Of a DNA stretch of 21,320 nucleotides, positions 1-5,779 are shown one piece after another. A program made the translations under genes and the position numbers. The DNA is from a virus, in IMG/VR virus record IMGVR_UViG_3300023179_000585, positions 1 to 21,320 of that record. One strand, 5' to 3'. The number at the start of each line of letters is the position of its first letter. The first letter of the stretch is position 1. The notes beneath the pieces are model-generated. The model worked only from the letters and a program-made list of their open reading frames with translations. It ran no database searches and was not told where the DNA came from.

Positions 1-222
1 TGCTGTATTAGCGTTACTAGTATTTACTGCATATGATGCAGAAGTAGCAATTGATGCTGTTGCTGCGTACGAAGCACTAACTGTAGGATCGCCTATGAAT
101 ACTACTGAATTAACAAAATTAGCATTAAAATCTCTTAATATTGCAGGCGTAATTTGTCCTGAATTATTATTAGGAAAATCTGATGTGTTTTGATTTAATA
201 TATCACTGCGACTGTACGGCAT
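1..222 (-). CDS. Tail fibre protein, N-terminal part (runs off the left edge)
   Basis: This reading frame starts at an ATG at 220-222 and is open to base 1, so only the first 74 residues are seen. The protein begins MPYSRSDILNQNTSDF, followed by a segment rich in N, F and V and then an alanine/serine/threonine repeat (TVSASYAATASIATSASYAV). The A-S-Y-A type repeat is the same kind as in the fibre gene at 13605-14567, and such repeats are common in the shafts of phage tail fibres. From this I infer a tail fibre or receptor-binding protein anchored by its N-terminus. It follows the two small Cys-rich genes by 11 bases and probably shares their transcript. The C-terminal receptor-binding part is outside the window, so host range cannot be judged. 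Confidence 0.7.
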   Translation of the reverse strand, partial: MPYSRSDILNQNTSDFPNNNSGQITPAILRDFNANFVNSVVFIGDPTVSASYAATASIATSASYAVNTSNANTA

Positions 223-233
223 ACTTTAGTTTA

Positions 234-479
234 TTAAGAGAATCCATCACTAAATCCTTCACTGAATGCTCTTCCAGGATAAGGATATGGTGAGATAATG
301 TTTCCAATTGTTTGATTAAATAAGTAACCCTTGCAACATTCTTTACTATACGTTTTTCTATTTGCACACAAGCATGCTAATTGTGAACCAGCTCTAACAC
401 CTGATTTGCCATATGAGAAATCGGGTGCATCTCTGCTTGCGTTTGGATTTGTTACTTTATTACTAAAATACTTTTTCAT
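234..479 (-). CDS. Small Cys-rich protein, paralogue A of a tandem pair
   Basis: An 81-residue protein whose core, ACLCANRKTYSKECCKGYLF followed by NQTIGNI (about residues 35-61), is nearly the same as in the gene directly upstream in transcription. Four cysteines in the pattern CxC-x8-CC suggest a metal site or disulphides. The N-terminus MKKYFS is shared as well. The C-terminus differs, with a P/Y and F/S-rich tail (ISPYPYPGRAFSEGFSDGFS). There is no signal peptide or membrane segment. Its ATG overlaps the stop of the upstream paralogue by one base (TAATG), so translation is probably coupled. I do not recognise a named family. Position between the 237-aa gene and a fibre gene makes a virion or tail-associated role plausible but unproven. 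Confidence 0.7.
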   Translation of the reverse strand: MKKYFSNKVTNPNASRDAPDFSYGKSGVRAGSQLACLCANRKTYSKECCKGYLFNQTIGNIISPYPYPGRAFSEGFSDGFS

Positions 480-697
480 TATATACTACCTGAATATGGC
501 CCCATGATGTTACCTATGCCTTGGTTAAACAAATAACCCTTGCAACATTTCTTGCTATAAGTTAAGTTGTCTTTATCAGCGCATAAACATGCTTGGAAAG
601 CGGGTGAACCAGGAACAGATAAGCCATACGAAAATTTCGGTAACGGTTTATCTTCGAGTGCATATCGAGTGTCGCGGCTTGAAAAGTATTTCTTCAT
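479..697 (-). CDS. Small Cys-rich protein, paralogue B of a tandem pair
   Basis: A 72-residue protein starting MKKYFSSRDTRY. Its core (about residues 36-64: QACLCADKDN, then TYSKKCCKGYLFNQGIGNI) aligns closely with the next gene, including all four cysteines and the glycine-containing NQGIGNI end. The FSYG motif near residues 22-25 is also shared. The two genes are clear tandem duplicates that have diverged in the linker and at the C-terminus. This is the first gene after the 698-844 gap, so it is probably the first gene of a short transcript. No enzyme motif is visible. A small structural protein with a Cys cluster is my best guess. Confidence 0.7.
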   Translation of the reverse strand: MKKYFSSRDTRYALEDKPLPKFSYGLSVPGSPAFQACLCADKDNLTYSKKCCKGYLFNQGIGNIMGPYSGSI

Positions 698-733
698 TCC
701 ACGTTATAACCAATAGGAACGATTTCATTTCAT

Positions 734-766
734 AAAAAATACGTCCTTTACTTTGCCCAATCCAAA
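734..766 (-). promoter_or_regulatory. Candidate Bacteroidota-type promoter for the Cys-rich pair and fibre
   Basis: Read on the minus strand, TTTG (766-763) is followed after 21 bases by TATTTTTT (741-734). The primary-sigma promoter of Bacteroidota is TTTG, 17-23 bases, then TAnnTTTG. This matches both elements except the final G. Transcription would start about 30 bases before the ATG at 697. It lies in one of only two gene-free gaps longer than 100 bases in the window. In DNA this AT-rich, chance matches are common, so this is a weak call. Confidence 0.3.
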
Positions 767-844
767 TTTATCTATTAAATTGTTGTTGTTGTTTAGATAG
801 TTCAATTTGAACCGCTTCATAATCTTTATGATATGATAGATATG

Positions 845-1558
845 TTAAACATTGGTGAATGGGGAGCTCCGTAATGCTGTCAAATTTGAGGAGATCATTT
901 CCTGCAAGTACTGCAATTGTATGGTATCCACTCCATTTTGAACTAAAGCCGTCTGTAGAGGAGATCCTTTTTTCCCCACTTTCTTCAACATCTCCTGTAA
1001 ATAGATCTGGGTACCTATCAGTAAGTCTCTCTGTAAATCCAAAAAAAAACTAATCGCTCCAAATACACAATCCATTGTCAGATATAAGTTAAATAACTCA
1101 ACTCTATCTTCATTAGTACCATTGTATTTCTCTATTGCGTACGTTGATCCTGATTCGCTTATTACTGGACGATACATCATTGCCATTATAGTTGGCATTT
1201 TATCCCACATGTTTTTCTTTGTGTATTCAACTAAATCTAGATATTCACCGTATGCCATATCATCAAGTGAAGGTATAAAACCATATTTTACTCCATCTAT
1301 AGTAACTGATTTAGGTAAGAAATTAGTATAGGTAGTGTTTAATAATTTTGCTATTTGTACTTTTAAATCAGTAATATCTTTTTCAGGCATATTCAAATAC
1401 TCATCTTCAGTGATGTTAGTGAAATTGAATATACCATGTAATATTGCTTTATCAGCATATTCTTCTGTTTCAAGATAAGGTTTAACTGATTTATACCATC
1501 TTAGGTATTGGTATAAGTTAACGTCAGCCCATGATTGTGGTGCAGTGATTGTTTTCAT
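845..1558 (-). CDS. Conserved phage protein of unknown role (possible tail-assembly protein)
   Basis: A 237-residue soluble, mostly helical protein starting MKTITAPQSWADVNLYQYLR. The middle holds ITDLKVQIAKLL, then a short strand-rich part (TIDGVKYGFIP, about residues 86-96) and the segment GEYLDLVEYTKKN followed by IMAMMYRPV (104-132). This layout (a W-x-D-V start, a GEYxDL block, a membrane-free hydrophobic MMYRP block) resembles proteins I associate with Bacteroidota phage structural or tail-assembly modules, but I cannot name a family. Its ATG overlaps the terminase stop (ATGA, 1555-1558), so it is translated with the packaging genes. The gene ends 147 bases before the Cys-rich pair. Confidence 0.75.
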   Translation of the reverse strand: MKTITAPQSWADVNLYQYLRWYKSVKPYLETEEYADKAILHGIFNFTNITEDEYLNMPEKDITDLKVQIAKLLNTTYTNFLPKSVTIDGVKYGFIPSLDDMAYGEYLDLVEYTKKNMWDKMPTIMAMMYRPVISESGSTYAIEKYNGTNEDRVELFNLYLTMDCVFGAISFFLDLQRDLLIGTQIYLQEMLKKVGKKGSPLQTALVQNGVDTIQLQYLQEMISSNLTALRSSPFTNV

Positions 1559-2802
1559 CGTATTGCGTATGTTGTTTTTAAATTTTGTTGTCCTGTAACT
1601 GCTCTAGATAATTCACCATCTCTACCTACAATACTAATATTGTAAACGCCAGTATTACCTTGTTTCATTTTATTTAATGCAACGTAGCGTACGGCGTCTA
1701 AAGCGTGGTTAAACATATCAACGGGTTTATTTAATTTATTTCCGTTTTTATCTGTTATCCACTTATAATTGTTTAATTCCTTAATTAGATTAGTTGATTG
1801 TTTTGTAACGAATAATCTATTACGTTTAAGTATATCAATACCGTTTTTAATGCTGTCAGGACCTTTAATTGCTGGTTTAATATTGAATCCATAGCGTCTT
1901 AGTTCTTCAATTGATTTAGGTTCAGCTGAATCAGCTATTATTTCAATTGTTCTATCTACACCGTATTCACTCATTAAATCACCAATATCACTATTCGTTA
2001 GTCCAGTTTGATAAATTAATTCGTTTAAATAGATGTTGTCGCCTTGTCTCCATACTTCAACTAATGTAGTTGGATCGTTTGTGTAGCCAAAGTCTAATCC
2101 TAATGCTACCAATTTAGCACCACGATCGACAGGTATATCATCCAAAGGAGTATAAGAGTAAATACGATCAATGGCACCCGCAAACTCACCCAATGCGTAA
2201 ATTTGGTAATACTGAAGGTCAGTGTGTTGTAGACGTTCGATTTCTTTGATCTGGTCGTCATTAAGGTATGGATTGTCTTTATATGTCGAATGAATGATTG
2301 TAATATCATCTCTAGTTTGGATTTGATCATTGTACCAAAATGTTTCTGATGGGTTAAAGTCAAAAAATACTTGTGTTGTTGTTCTGATGTTTAATTGAAA
2401 GAAGTCCTCATATGTGATTTCATTTGCCTCATTTACAAATAGTATATCACGCTTAGTACCCCTACGTTTCTGCGCGTCATCAATACTAAAAAACTCAATT
2501 AACGAATTATTTAATTGGTATGTGTTCTCAGTTTTATTGTGCAGTTCTTCGTTGTATAAATCGAGTTGCTTTAGTATGTTAAAGAAATCCCTCATCACGC
2601 TAATACGGAGTGATGGTAGGGACTTCCTGACAATTGAGATAACTAATGGTTCAGTACTCTCTAATGCTTTAACAATCAATAGTTGAAGTATTGAGTATGT
2701 TTTAGTGGAACGAGAACCACCTATGTTTATTACAAAACGAGTTGTTGCATCCCAGTTACGCTGAAATACTGTCGTCGCTTGTATTTTGAGTTCCTTTGCC
2801 AT
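1555..2802 (-). CDS. terL: Terminase large subunit (ATPase and nuclease)
   Basis: This is the DNA-packaging motor: it hydrolyses ATP at the portal to pump DNA into the procapsid and cuts the concatemer. The 415-residue length fits the PBSX/Terminase_3-like group. Visible motifs are a variant Walker A GGSRSTKTY (residues 28-36), Walker B RDILFVNEANE (118-128) with catalytic Glu125, and a coupling-type segment DFNPSETFWY (148-157). The RNase H-like nuclease domain shows Asp237 in ALGLDFGYTNDP, Asp291 in IIADSAEP, and H367/D369 in MFNHALDAVRY. It overlaps the small subunit by 47 bases and the next gene by four (ATGA). The only oddity is its distance from the portal, about 17 kb upstream in the transcription direction. 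Confidence 0.96.
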   Translation of the reverse strand: MAKELKIQATTVFQRNWDATTRFVINIGGSRSTKTYSILQLLIVKALESTEPLVISIVRKSLPSLRISVMRDFFNILKQLDLYNEELHNKTENTYQLNNSLIEFFSIDDAQKRRGTKRDILFVNEANEITYEDFFQLNIRTTTQVFFDFNPSETFWYNDQIQTRDDITIIHSTYKDNPYLNDDQIKEIERLQHTDLQYYQIYALGEFAGAIDRIYSYTPLDDIPVDRGAKLVALGLDFGYTNDPTTLVEVWRQGDNIYLNELIYQTGLTNSDIGDLMSEYGVDRTIEIIADSAEPKSIEELRRYGFNIKPAIKGPDSIKNGIDILKRNRLFVTKQSTNLIKELNNYKWITDKNGNKLNKPVDMFNHALDAVRYVALNKMKQGNTGVYNISIVGRDGELSRAVTGQQNLKTTYAIR

Positions 2803-3073
2803 TAGCTATTTCAACGGTTATTTTTTGAATTAATGAATCACTTAAATCAATGTTATTGTCGATTGACCTAAGTTTAGGCATTGTGTATTCTAGTAAGCGC
2901 AAGTATAATTCAACAAATTTAGCTGGATTGGTTGTTCTAATTTCATCAAAACATTCATTTAAACTTGTTATACCGCCTTCAGTGATTGCTGTTATTGCTT
3001 CACGAACGCGTTTAGTATCTTTACCTTCGCTTCCTTTAGGTCTACCTGTTACTTCTCCTGTTGTGAATGGCAT
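2756..3073 (-). CDS. terS: Probable terminase small subunit
   Basis: A 105-residue protein directly before the large terminase gene and overlapping it by 47 bases, the usual position for the DNA-recognition subunit. It begins with a basic GRPKGSEGKDTKRVREAI segment (about residues 10-27), typical of small DNA-binding phage proteins. A helical region follows (GGITSLNECFDEIRTTNPAKFVELYLRLLEYTMPKL), ending in an acidic tail (NTSDDSISA). The P-A-K-F-V-E-L-x-L-x-L-L-E-Y-x-x-P-K-L pattern is known from proteins next to terminases in many phages. No clear helix-turn-helix can be read by eye, so the assignment rests on position, size and the basic N-terminus. Confidence 0.75.
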   Translation of the reverse strand: MPFTTGEVTGRPKGSEGKDTKRVREAITAITEGGITSLNECFDEIRTTNPAKFVELYLRLLEYTMPKLRSIDNNIDLSDSLIQKITVEIANGKGTQNTSDDSISA

Positions 3074-3100
3074 ATTACGTTTATTTACGTTGTCTACGTG

Positions 3101-3376
3101 TTATAACACCTCCTCCACATCTTCATTTGCTGCATCAAAATCCTCCTGTGTTGGTTGTGGTGGATAGATAGGATTATTTCTGTCTAGTAAATGCGCTATC
3201 ATATTAATGCGTGGATGATTACCTACGAAATTAAATCCAAGCGCAGCAAATATTGCTTTAATGTCATCTACCTTTTTTATCTTATCTAGATCTAATAAGT
3301 AAAATGCATTTGGATCTAATGCGGGTTCATCTACTTTGCCAATTATGGCATCAAATCGTGTTGTTTCTGTCTTCAT
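3101..3376 (-). CDS. Hypothetical acidic protein before terminase
   Basis: A 91-residue acidic protein starting MKTETTRFDAIIGKVDEPAL. The middle (LLDLDKIKKVDDIKAIFAAL, residues 27-46) looks like a short helical or winged-helix-like segment, followed by GFNFVGNHPRINMIAHLLD and a proline-rich linker (YPPQPTQ) before an acidic end (ANEDVEEVL). I do not recognise the family. It overlaps the preceding GIY-YIG gene by 26 bases and lies 27 bases before the small terminase gene, so it belongs to the packaging transcript. The compact size and acidity would suit a DNA-mimic or adaptor-type protein, but nothing in the sequence proves this. Confidence 0.7.
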   Translation of the reverse strand: MKTETTRFDAIIGKVDEPALDPNAFYLLDLDKIKKVDDIKAIFAALGFNFVGNHPRINMIAHLLDRNNPIYPPQPTQEDFDAANEDVEEVL

Positions 3377-3686
3377 CTGTATGTTTAAGTTTTGATTTAA
3401 AATAACGGCCGCTCATATTTTGATTGTAACATTTATCATTTAGCCAATTGTGTCGTACCATCTGATCTATTTCATGATACGATAATTCGTAGCTGGAATC
3501 ACATATTTTTAATATTTCTTTAGTAAAGTGTTCTTTACCCATCATCTTCATATCCGCTATTAAATCCTTACTACTACCCCAATATTTTTCCCATTTTACC
3601 CCTTTATTTAAACACTTCTTACCAATATAATATTTCTGATTTGTTGTGTTCGTTATTTTGTAAATCAACCCGTATTTGTCTAGCAT
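3351..3686 (-). CDS. GIY-YIG nuclease domain protein (probably the C-terminal half of a split gene)
   Basis: A 111-residue protein with the GIY-YIG nuclease signature: GLIYKI (residues 6-11) and KYYIGKK (18-24), then KYWGSSKDL, a central helical part, and YELSYHEIDQ with a candidate metal-binding Glu72, ending near CYNQNMSGRYF. This order is typical of free-standing phage homing endonucleases, which cut DNA at one site and spread with it. The first ATG gives a domain that starts almost at once, with no DNA-binding part. The zinc-finger frame at 3619-3858 lies directly upstream in another frame and overlaps by 68 bases. The related gene at 5246-5779 carries both parts fused, so this pair is probably a frameshifted version. 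Alternatively it is a coupled two-gene form. Confidence 0.85.
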   Translation of the reverse strand: MLDKYGLIYKITNTTNQKYYIGKKCLNKGVKWEKYWGSSKDLIADMKMMGKEHFTKEILKICDSSYELSYHEIDQMVRHNWLNDKCYNQNMSGRYFKSKLKHTDEDRNNTI

Positions 3687-3858
3687 GTCGTTTTTCTGAT
3701 TGTTTAATTGCAGTACGTTTCCAGTATGCTTTGTAGTTAGCGTTAGTACAAATTTTACATTGTCTAGCTACACCATCGTCTTTACTTTGACTACGTTTGT
3801 AATATTCAGTTAATGGTTTTGTTTCCTTACATTTACTACATTGTCTACATTGTTCCAT
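3619..3858 (-). CDS. CxxC-CxxC zinc-finger protein (probably the N-terminal half of a split GIY-YIG gene)
   Basis: A 79-residue protein starting MEQCRQCSKC. Cys7, Cys10, Cys34 and Cys37 (CSKC and CKIC) form a zinc-finger pattern like that at the N-terminus of many phage homing nucleases, with KPLTEYYKRSQSKDDG between them and a basic NYKAYWKRTAIKQSEKR segment after. Such fingers are thought to bind DNA. The last 20 or so residues (QIRVDLQNNEHNKSEILYW) are read from DNA that encodes the GIY motif in the +1 frame, so this C-terminus is probably not ancestral. It overlaps the next gene upstream by 14 bases. The two similar fingers at 5246-5779 and 6250-6621 suggest spread of one module within this operon. 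Confidence 0.8.
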   Translation of the reverse strand: MEQCRQCSKCKETKPLTEYYKRSQSKDDGVARQCKICTNANYKAYWKRTAIKQSEKRHARQIRVDLQNNEHNKSEILYW

Positions 3859-4075
3859 TTTGGTACTGTCTTATTATTTCTGTTAATTGTAAAACCTTCA
3901 TTTCTAATTGTGATACTTTACTACGTGCAATATCACGTTGTGTTTTATAAATGGCTGACCATTCTTTAAAATATTCAATGTTATTTTCTAATCCGTCAAC
4001 ATATTCCTTAACGGCTTCTTGTTCACTAACGTCCTTGTTGTCTGTAAGGCTTAGTTGGTTTTGATTTTGGTCCAT
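3845..4075 (-). CDS. Small coiled-coil protein
   Basis: A 76-residue acidic and glutamine-rich protein when started at the ATG at 4073-4075 (MDQNQNQLSLTDNKDVSEQE). A longer reading exists from a TTG at 4109-4111, adding 12 residues, but that start has no supporting leader and lies inside the gene at 4026-4148, so I prefer the ATG. Residues 22-70 (DGLENNIEYFKEWSAIYKTQ, then RDIARSKVSQLEMKVLQLTE) have heptad-like spacing and should form a coiled coil. No enzyme motif is seen. It lies between the small basic gene and the zinc-finger gene, overlapping both. Function is unknown. A scaffold, adaptor or regulatory role would fit the shape. Confidence 0.65.
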   Translation of the reverse strand: MDQNQNQLSLTDNKDVSEQEAVKEYVDGLENNIEYFKEWSAIYKTQRDIARSKVSQLEMKVLQLTEIIRQYQNGTM

Positions 4076-4148
4076 CGAATTTTTTTGGTTTACCACCTTT
4101 GCGTTTGCCAAAGGTTACTTTGTTACTATTATTTACTTTCTTAGCCAT
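4026..4148 (-). CDS. Very small basic protein (40 aa)
   Basis: The frame starts at ATG 4146-4148 and stops at TAG 4026-4028. The product begins MAKKVNNSNKVTFGKRKGGK and goes on PKKFDGPKSKPTKPYRQQGR. It is 40 residues, about one third Lys or Arg, and low in hydrophobics, so probably disordered and nucleic-acid binding. I recall similar tiny K/G/P-rich proteins ending in a basic YRGQGR-like tail from Bacteroidota phage genomes, but cannot search to confirm this. Its start overlaps the 3' end of the 129-aa gene (8 bases), and its 3' half overlaps the coiled-coil gene in another frame. The purposeful composition and good overlaps at both ends argue against chance. Confidence 0.6.
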   Translation of the reverse strand: MAKKVNNSNKVTFGKRKGGKPKKFDGPKSKPTKPYRQQGR

Positions 4149-4530
4149 TATTTAACTCGTGTATTAATTGTTCTTGTTTACGTTCCCATTGTTTTTTACC
4201 CATTACTTCATTTGTCCCACCTGGTTTTCTACCAGCATGTCCTATTCTTATACGTAATCTAGGATGCATTGTTACTTCACCTGTTGTTACCATTTTATCT
4301 ATTTCAGCTATACGTTTAATTGCATCAGCATCAATTTGCCATTCGCGATAAGGACCTATTTTATATAATTTATTTAGTCGATCTCTTTCCTCAGCAGGCA
4401 TTGGATTTGTTTTACATAATTCTATCGCATCAAGAAATTGCTGTAGTTCTCTTTTTCCTACCACGTTTGGATTTACTATAGGTTTCTTCTTCTTGTATGG
4501 TTTTCTGTTGCTGATTTTCTGATATTTCAT
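4141..4530 (-). CDS. Hypothetical basic protein
   Basis: A 129-residue basic protein. The N-terminus is lysine-rich (MKYQKISNRKPYKKKKPIVN); the middle (RELQQFLDAIELCK, then AEERDRLNKLYKIGPYREW) is helical; the C-terminal part has HPRLRIRIGHAGRKPGGTNE (about residues 93-112), a basic loop likely to touch nucleic acid. I do not recognise the family. The chosen ATG makes it overlap the upstream gene by 101 bases, which is large. An internal ATG (MPAEERDR, about residue 44) would remove the overlap and give an 86-aa protein, so the start is uncertain. No catalytic motif is visible. Confidence 0.65.
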   Translation of the reverse strand: MKYQKISNRKPYKKKKPIVNPNVVGKRELQQFLDAIELCKTNPMPAEERDRLNKLYKIGPYREWQIDADAIKRIAEIDKMVTTGEVTMHPRLRIRIGHAGRKPGGTNEVMGKKQWERKQEQLIHELNNG

Positions 4531-4735
4531 AACTTGCTAGTGTAGCTTCTACTTTATTGCGTAACTCAATTAACATTCTGTTCCAATCTTTAGGACTACA
4601 TGTACAAGGTTTACCAGCATTTGGATCAATGTAACTTTTATAGTAATGAAATATTCTGTCAACATGTGTTGCTGGAATACTATCGTGTATTGTTACTAAA
4701 ATTGCTTTAACATCTAATGCTTCTTCCTTATTCAT
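4430..4735 (-). CDS. Small protein, longer paralogue of a tandem pair
   Basis: A 101-residue protein. Residues 24-63 (VDRIFHYYKSYIDPNAGKPC, then TCSPKDWNRMLIELRNKVEA) align well with the next gene upstream: IDRxFxxYxxxIDPxA, then W-N-x-M and E-L-x-x-K. This copy has a CTC motif that the other copy lacks. The tail (residues 72-101) is low-complexity and basic (SKSKRGRKKRTTAIS) and overlaps the start of the 129-aa gene. The pattern suggests a compact helical domain with a possible metal site, followed by a nucleic-acid-binding tail. Function is unknown. It is separated from its paralogue by a single base, consistent with local duplication. Confidence 0.7.
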   Translation of the reverse strand: MNKEEALDVKAILVTIHDSIPATHVDRIFHYYKSYIDPNAGKPCTCSPKDWNRMLIELRNKVEATLASYEISENQQQKTIQEEETYSKSKRGRKKRTTAIS

Positions 4736-4736
4736 A

Positions 4737-4922
4737 TTATTTTGTTTTTGTTTCCTTTGGTGTTGCTTTTGCTTTTAATTCATTTACCATACTATTCCAT
4801 TCTTCATTAGTATCTGGTCTTTGAGCTTTAGGATCAATAAATGTTTGGTAATGATAAAATGTTCTATCTATCCATCCGTTTTCAATTGCTTCTAATACTG
4901 AAGCTGATTCTTGCTTAGTCAT
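4737..4922 (-). CDS. Small protein, shorter paralogue of a tandem pair
   Basis: A 61-residue protein starting MTKQESASVLEAIENGW. Its core IDRTFYHYQTFIDPKAQRPD followed by TNEEWNSMVNELKAK (about residues 18-52) matches the gene at 4430-4735, but it has lost the Cys-x-Cys and the long basic tail, ending in KETKTK. It is one base from its paralogue and one base from the membrane protein gene upstream (4924-5100). The conserved aromatic and Asp-Pro positions suggest that both copies keep the same fold. No known family is recognised. Confidence 0.7.
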   Translation of the reverse strand: MTKQESASVLEAIENGWIDRTFYHYQTFIDPKAQRPDTNEEWNSMVNELKAKATPKETKTK

Positions 4923-4923
4923 G

Positions 4924-5100
4924 TTATTTTGTATTTATTTTATTTGATGCGGTTAATATTTTGTCATTTATCCATCTAAATGGTAACATACATTTTTCAA
5001 AAAATATACTTATAATTCCAAATGCTAATTCAAATATACCAAAGAATAGAAACGGAATCAAATATAATATTAATATAGATGCTTTACTTATTTTATTCAT
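4924..5100 (-). CDS. Very small membrane protein (58 aa)
   Basis: The frame starts at ATG 5098-5100 and ends at TAA 4924-4926. The protein begins MNKISKASILILYLIPFLFF and continues with GIFELAFGIISIFFEK, giving one long or two short hydrophobic segments (about residues 8-35), then a basic, amphipathic C-terminus (MLPFRWINDKILTASNKINTK). The N-terminal positive charges fit an inner-membrane protein. Its ATG overlaps the stop of the upstream gene (ATGA), and its stop lies one base before the next start, so it is packed like a real operon gene. Small membrane proteins in phages can be holins, exclusion proteins or accessory factors. The sequence does not decide between these. Confidence 0.6.
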   Translation of the reverse strand: MNKISKASILILYLIPFLFFGIFELAFGIISIFFEKCMLPFRWINDKILTASNKINTK

Positions 5101-5270
5101 AATTTTATGTCTTTTTTGTTAAATAATGTATTGAGCCACTCTTTACGAGTTTCACAACCACACGATTTATAACCCATTTTGTTTGCCACATATTGTGCAA
5201 TTCGATGTCCATATCCTAACGTAATAATTGCTATTAATTTTTCTACTATGCTACCCAGTTTGATTTGCAT
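5097..5270 (-). CDS. Small conserved-looking protein with a CGC motif (57 aa)
   Basis: The frame starts at ATG 5268-5270 and ends at TGA 5097-5099. The protein reads MQIKLGSIVEKLIAIITLGY, then GHRIAQYVANKMGYKSCGCE and TRKEWLNTLFNKKDIKL. The A-x-K-x-G-Y-K-S-C-G-C-E-x-R-K-x-W-L-N block is highly patterned, and I recall similar short proteins from Bacteroidota phages. The CGC followed by ERKEWLN-like residues may be a metal site or membrane-peripheral motif. The N-terminal half is mildly hydrophobic. It overlaps the 3' end of the zinc-finger/GIY-YIG gene by 25 bases and the next small membrane gene by four (ATGA), so coupling to that gene is likely. Confidence 0.65.
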   Translation of the reverse strand: MQIKLGSIVEKLIAIITLGYGHRIAQYVANKMGYKSCGCETRKEWLNTLFNKKDIKL

Positions 5271-5779
5271 CTTGTATTATATTGAGGTTGATAATGTTGT
5301 ATCCATTTACGTTCACATTCGTGCTTATTTTCTTTAGTTGTATATTCAATCACACCAAATATAAATGCACGTTTACTATATATATGTATATCTTCTGCTA
5401 ACTCATATGAGCTACAAAATTCAATATCTAAATCATGATATGATAAATGTTGTTTAATACGAACATAAGGTGCTTTAGATGTACCAATATACGTTTTACC
5501 ATTCATTAAATTTTTAATCATATAAACGGCTGGATTTATACTTTCATGTTTTAATTTAACTAATTTGTCTACTTGTTGTTTATTATCGTAATAGTATTTT
5601 TTATCATTTACTAATTTACGAGTATGATTTTTTTCTTTCCATGCTGTTGTTTTAATTAAGTCACATGATTTACATCTACTCATTAATCCGTCTTTAGATG
5701 CTTTACGTTTACTAAATGATGTTTCTGGTTTTTCTATATTACAAATACTACATGTTTTTTTTAATATATTCTCTGACAT
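5246..5779 (-). CDS. Zinc-finger plus GIY-YIG endonuclease (probable homing enzyme)
   Basis: A 177-residue two-domain protein. Residues 10-39 carry a CxxC-x22-CxxC zinc finger (C10, C13, C36, C39; KTCSIC and SRCKSC) of the type placed before phage homing-nuclease domains. A basic linker follows (about 45-80). The GIY-YIG nuclease domain spans about 83-170: AVYMI (84-88), KTYIGTS (95-101), Arg107 in YVRIKQH, and Glu156 in ECERKWIQHYQPQYN. All expected catalytic residues appear present, so it is probably active, cutting DNA at a specific site. It sits between the sigma-like gene (32-base overlap) and a run of small genes. It is the intact counterpart of the split pair at 3351-3858. Confidence 0.85.
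   Translation of the reverse strand: MSENILKKTCSICNIEKPETSFSKRKASKDGLMSRCKSCDLIKTTAWKEKNHTRKLVNDKKYYYDNKQQVDKLVKLKHESINPAVYMIKNLMNGKTYIGTSKAPYVRIKQHLSYHDLDIEFCSSYELAEDIHIYSKRAFIFGVIEYTTKENKHECERKWIQHYQPQYNTRCKSNWVA

Noticed and set aside
725-820. A 31-codon minus-strand frame after the 237-aa gene, in the same frame as its stop
   Set aside because: It is short, Asn-rich through an AAC run, has no good leader, and lies over the candidate promoter. Readthrough of the TAA would need evidence I cannot see.
859-1331. Two plus-strand open frames (64 and 69 codons)
   Set aside because: Both lie antisense to the well-supported 237-aa gene and have no family features.
2106-2686. Open frames of 85 and 90 codons inside the terminase gene
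   Set aside because: Terminase motifs span the whole region in the proper frame; these are shadows.
4076-4111. Longer TTG start for the coiled-coil gene
   Set aside because: It only adds residues that overlap the 40-aa gene and has no leader signal; the ATG at 4073-4075 is preferred.
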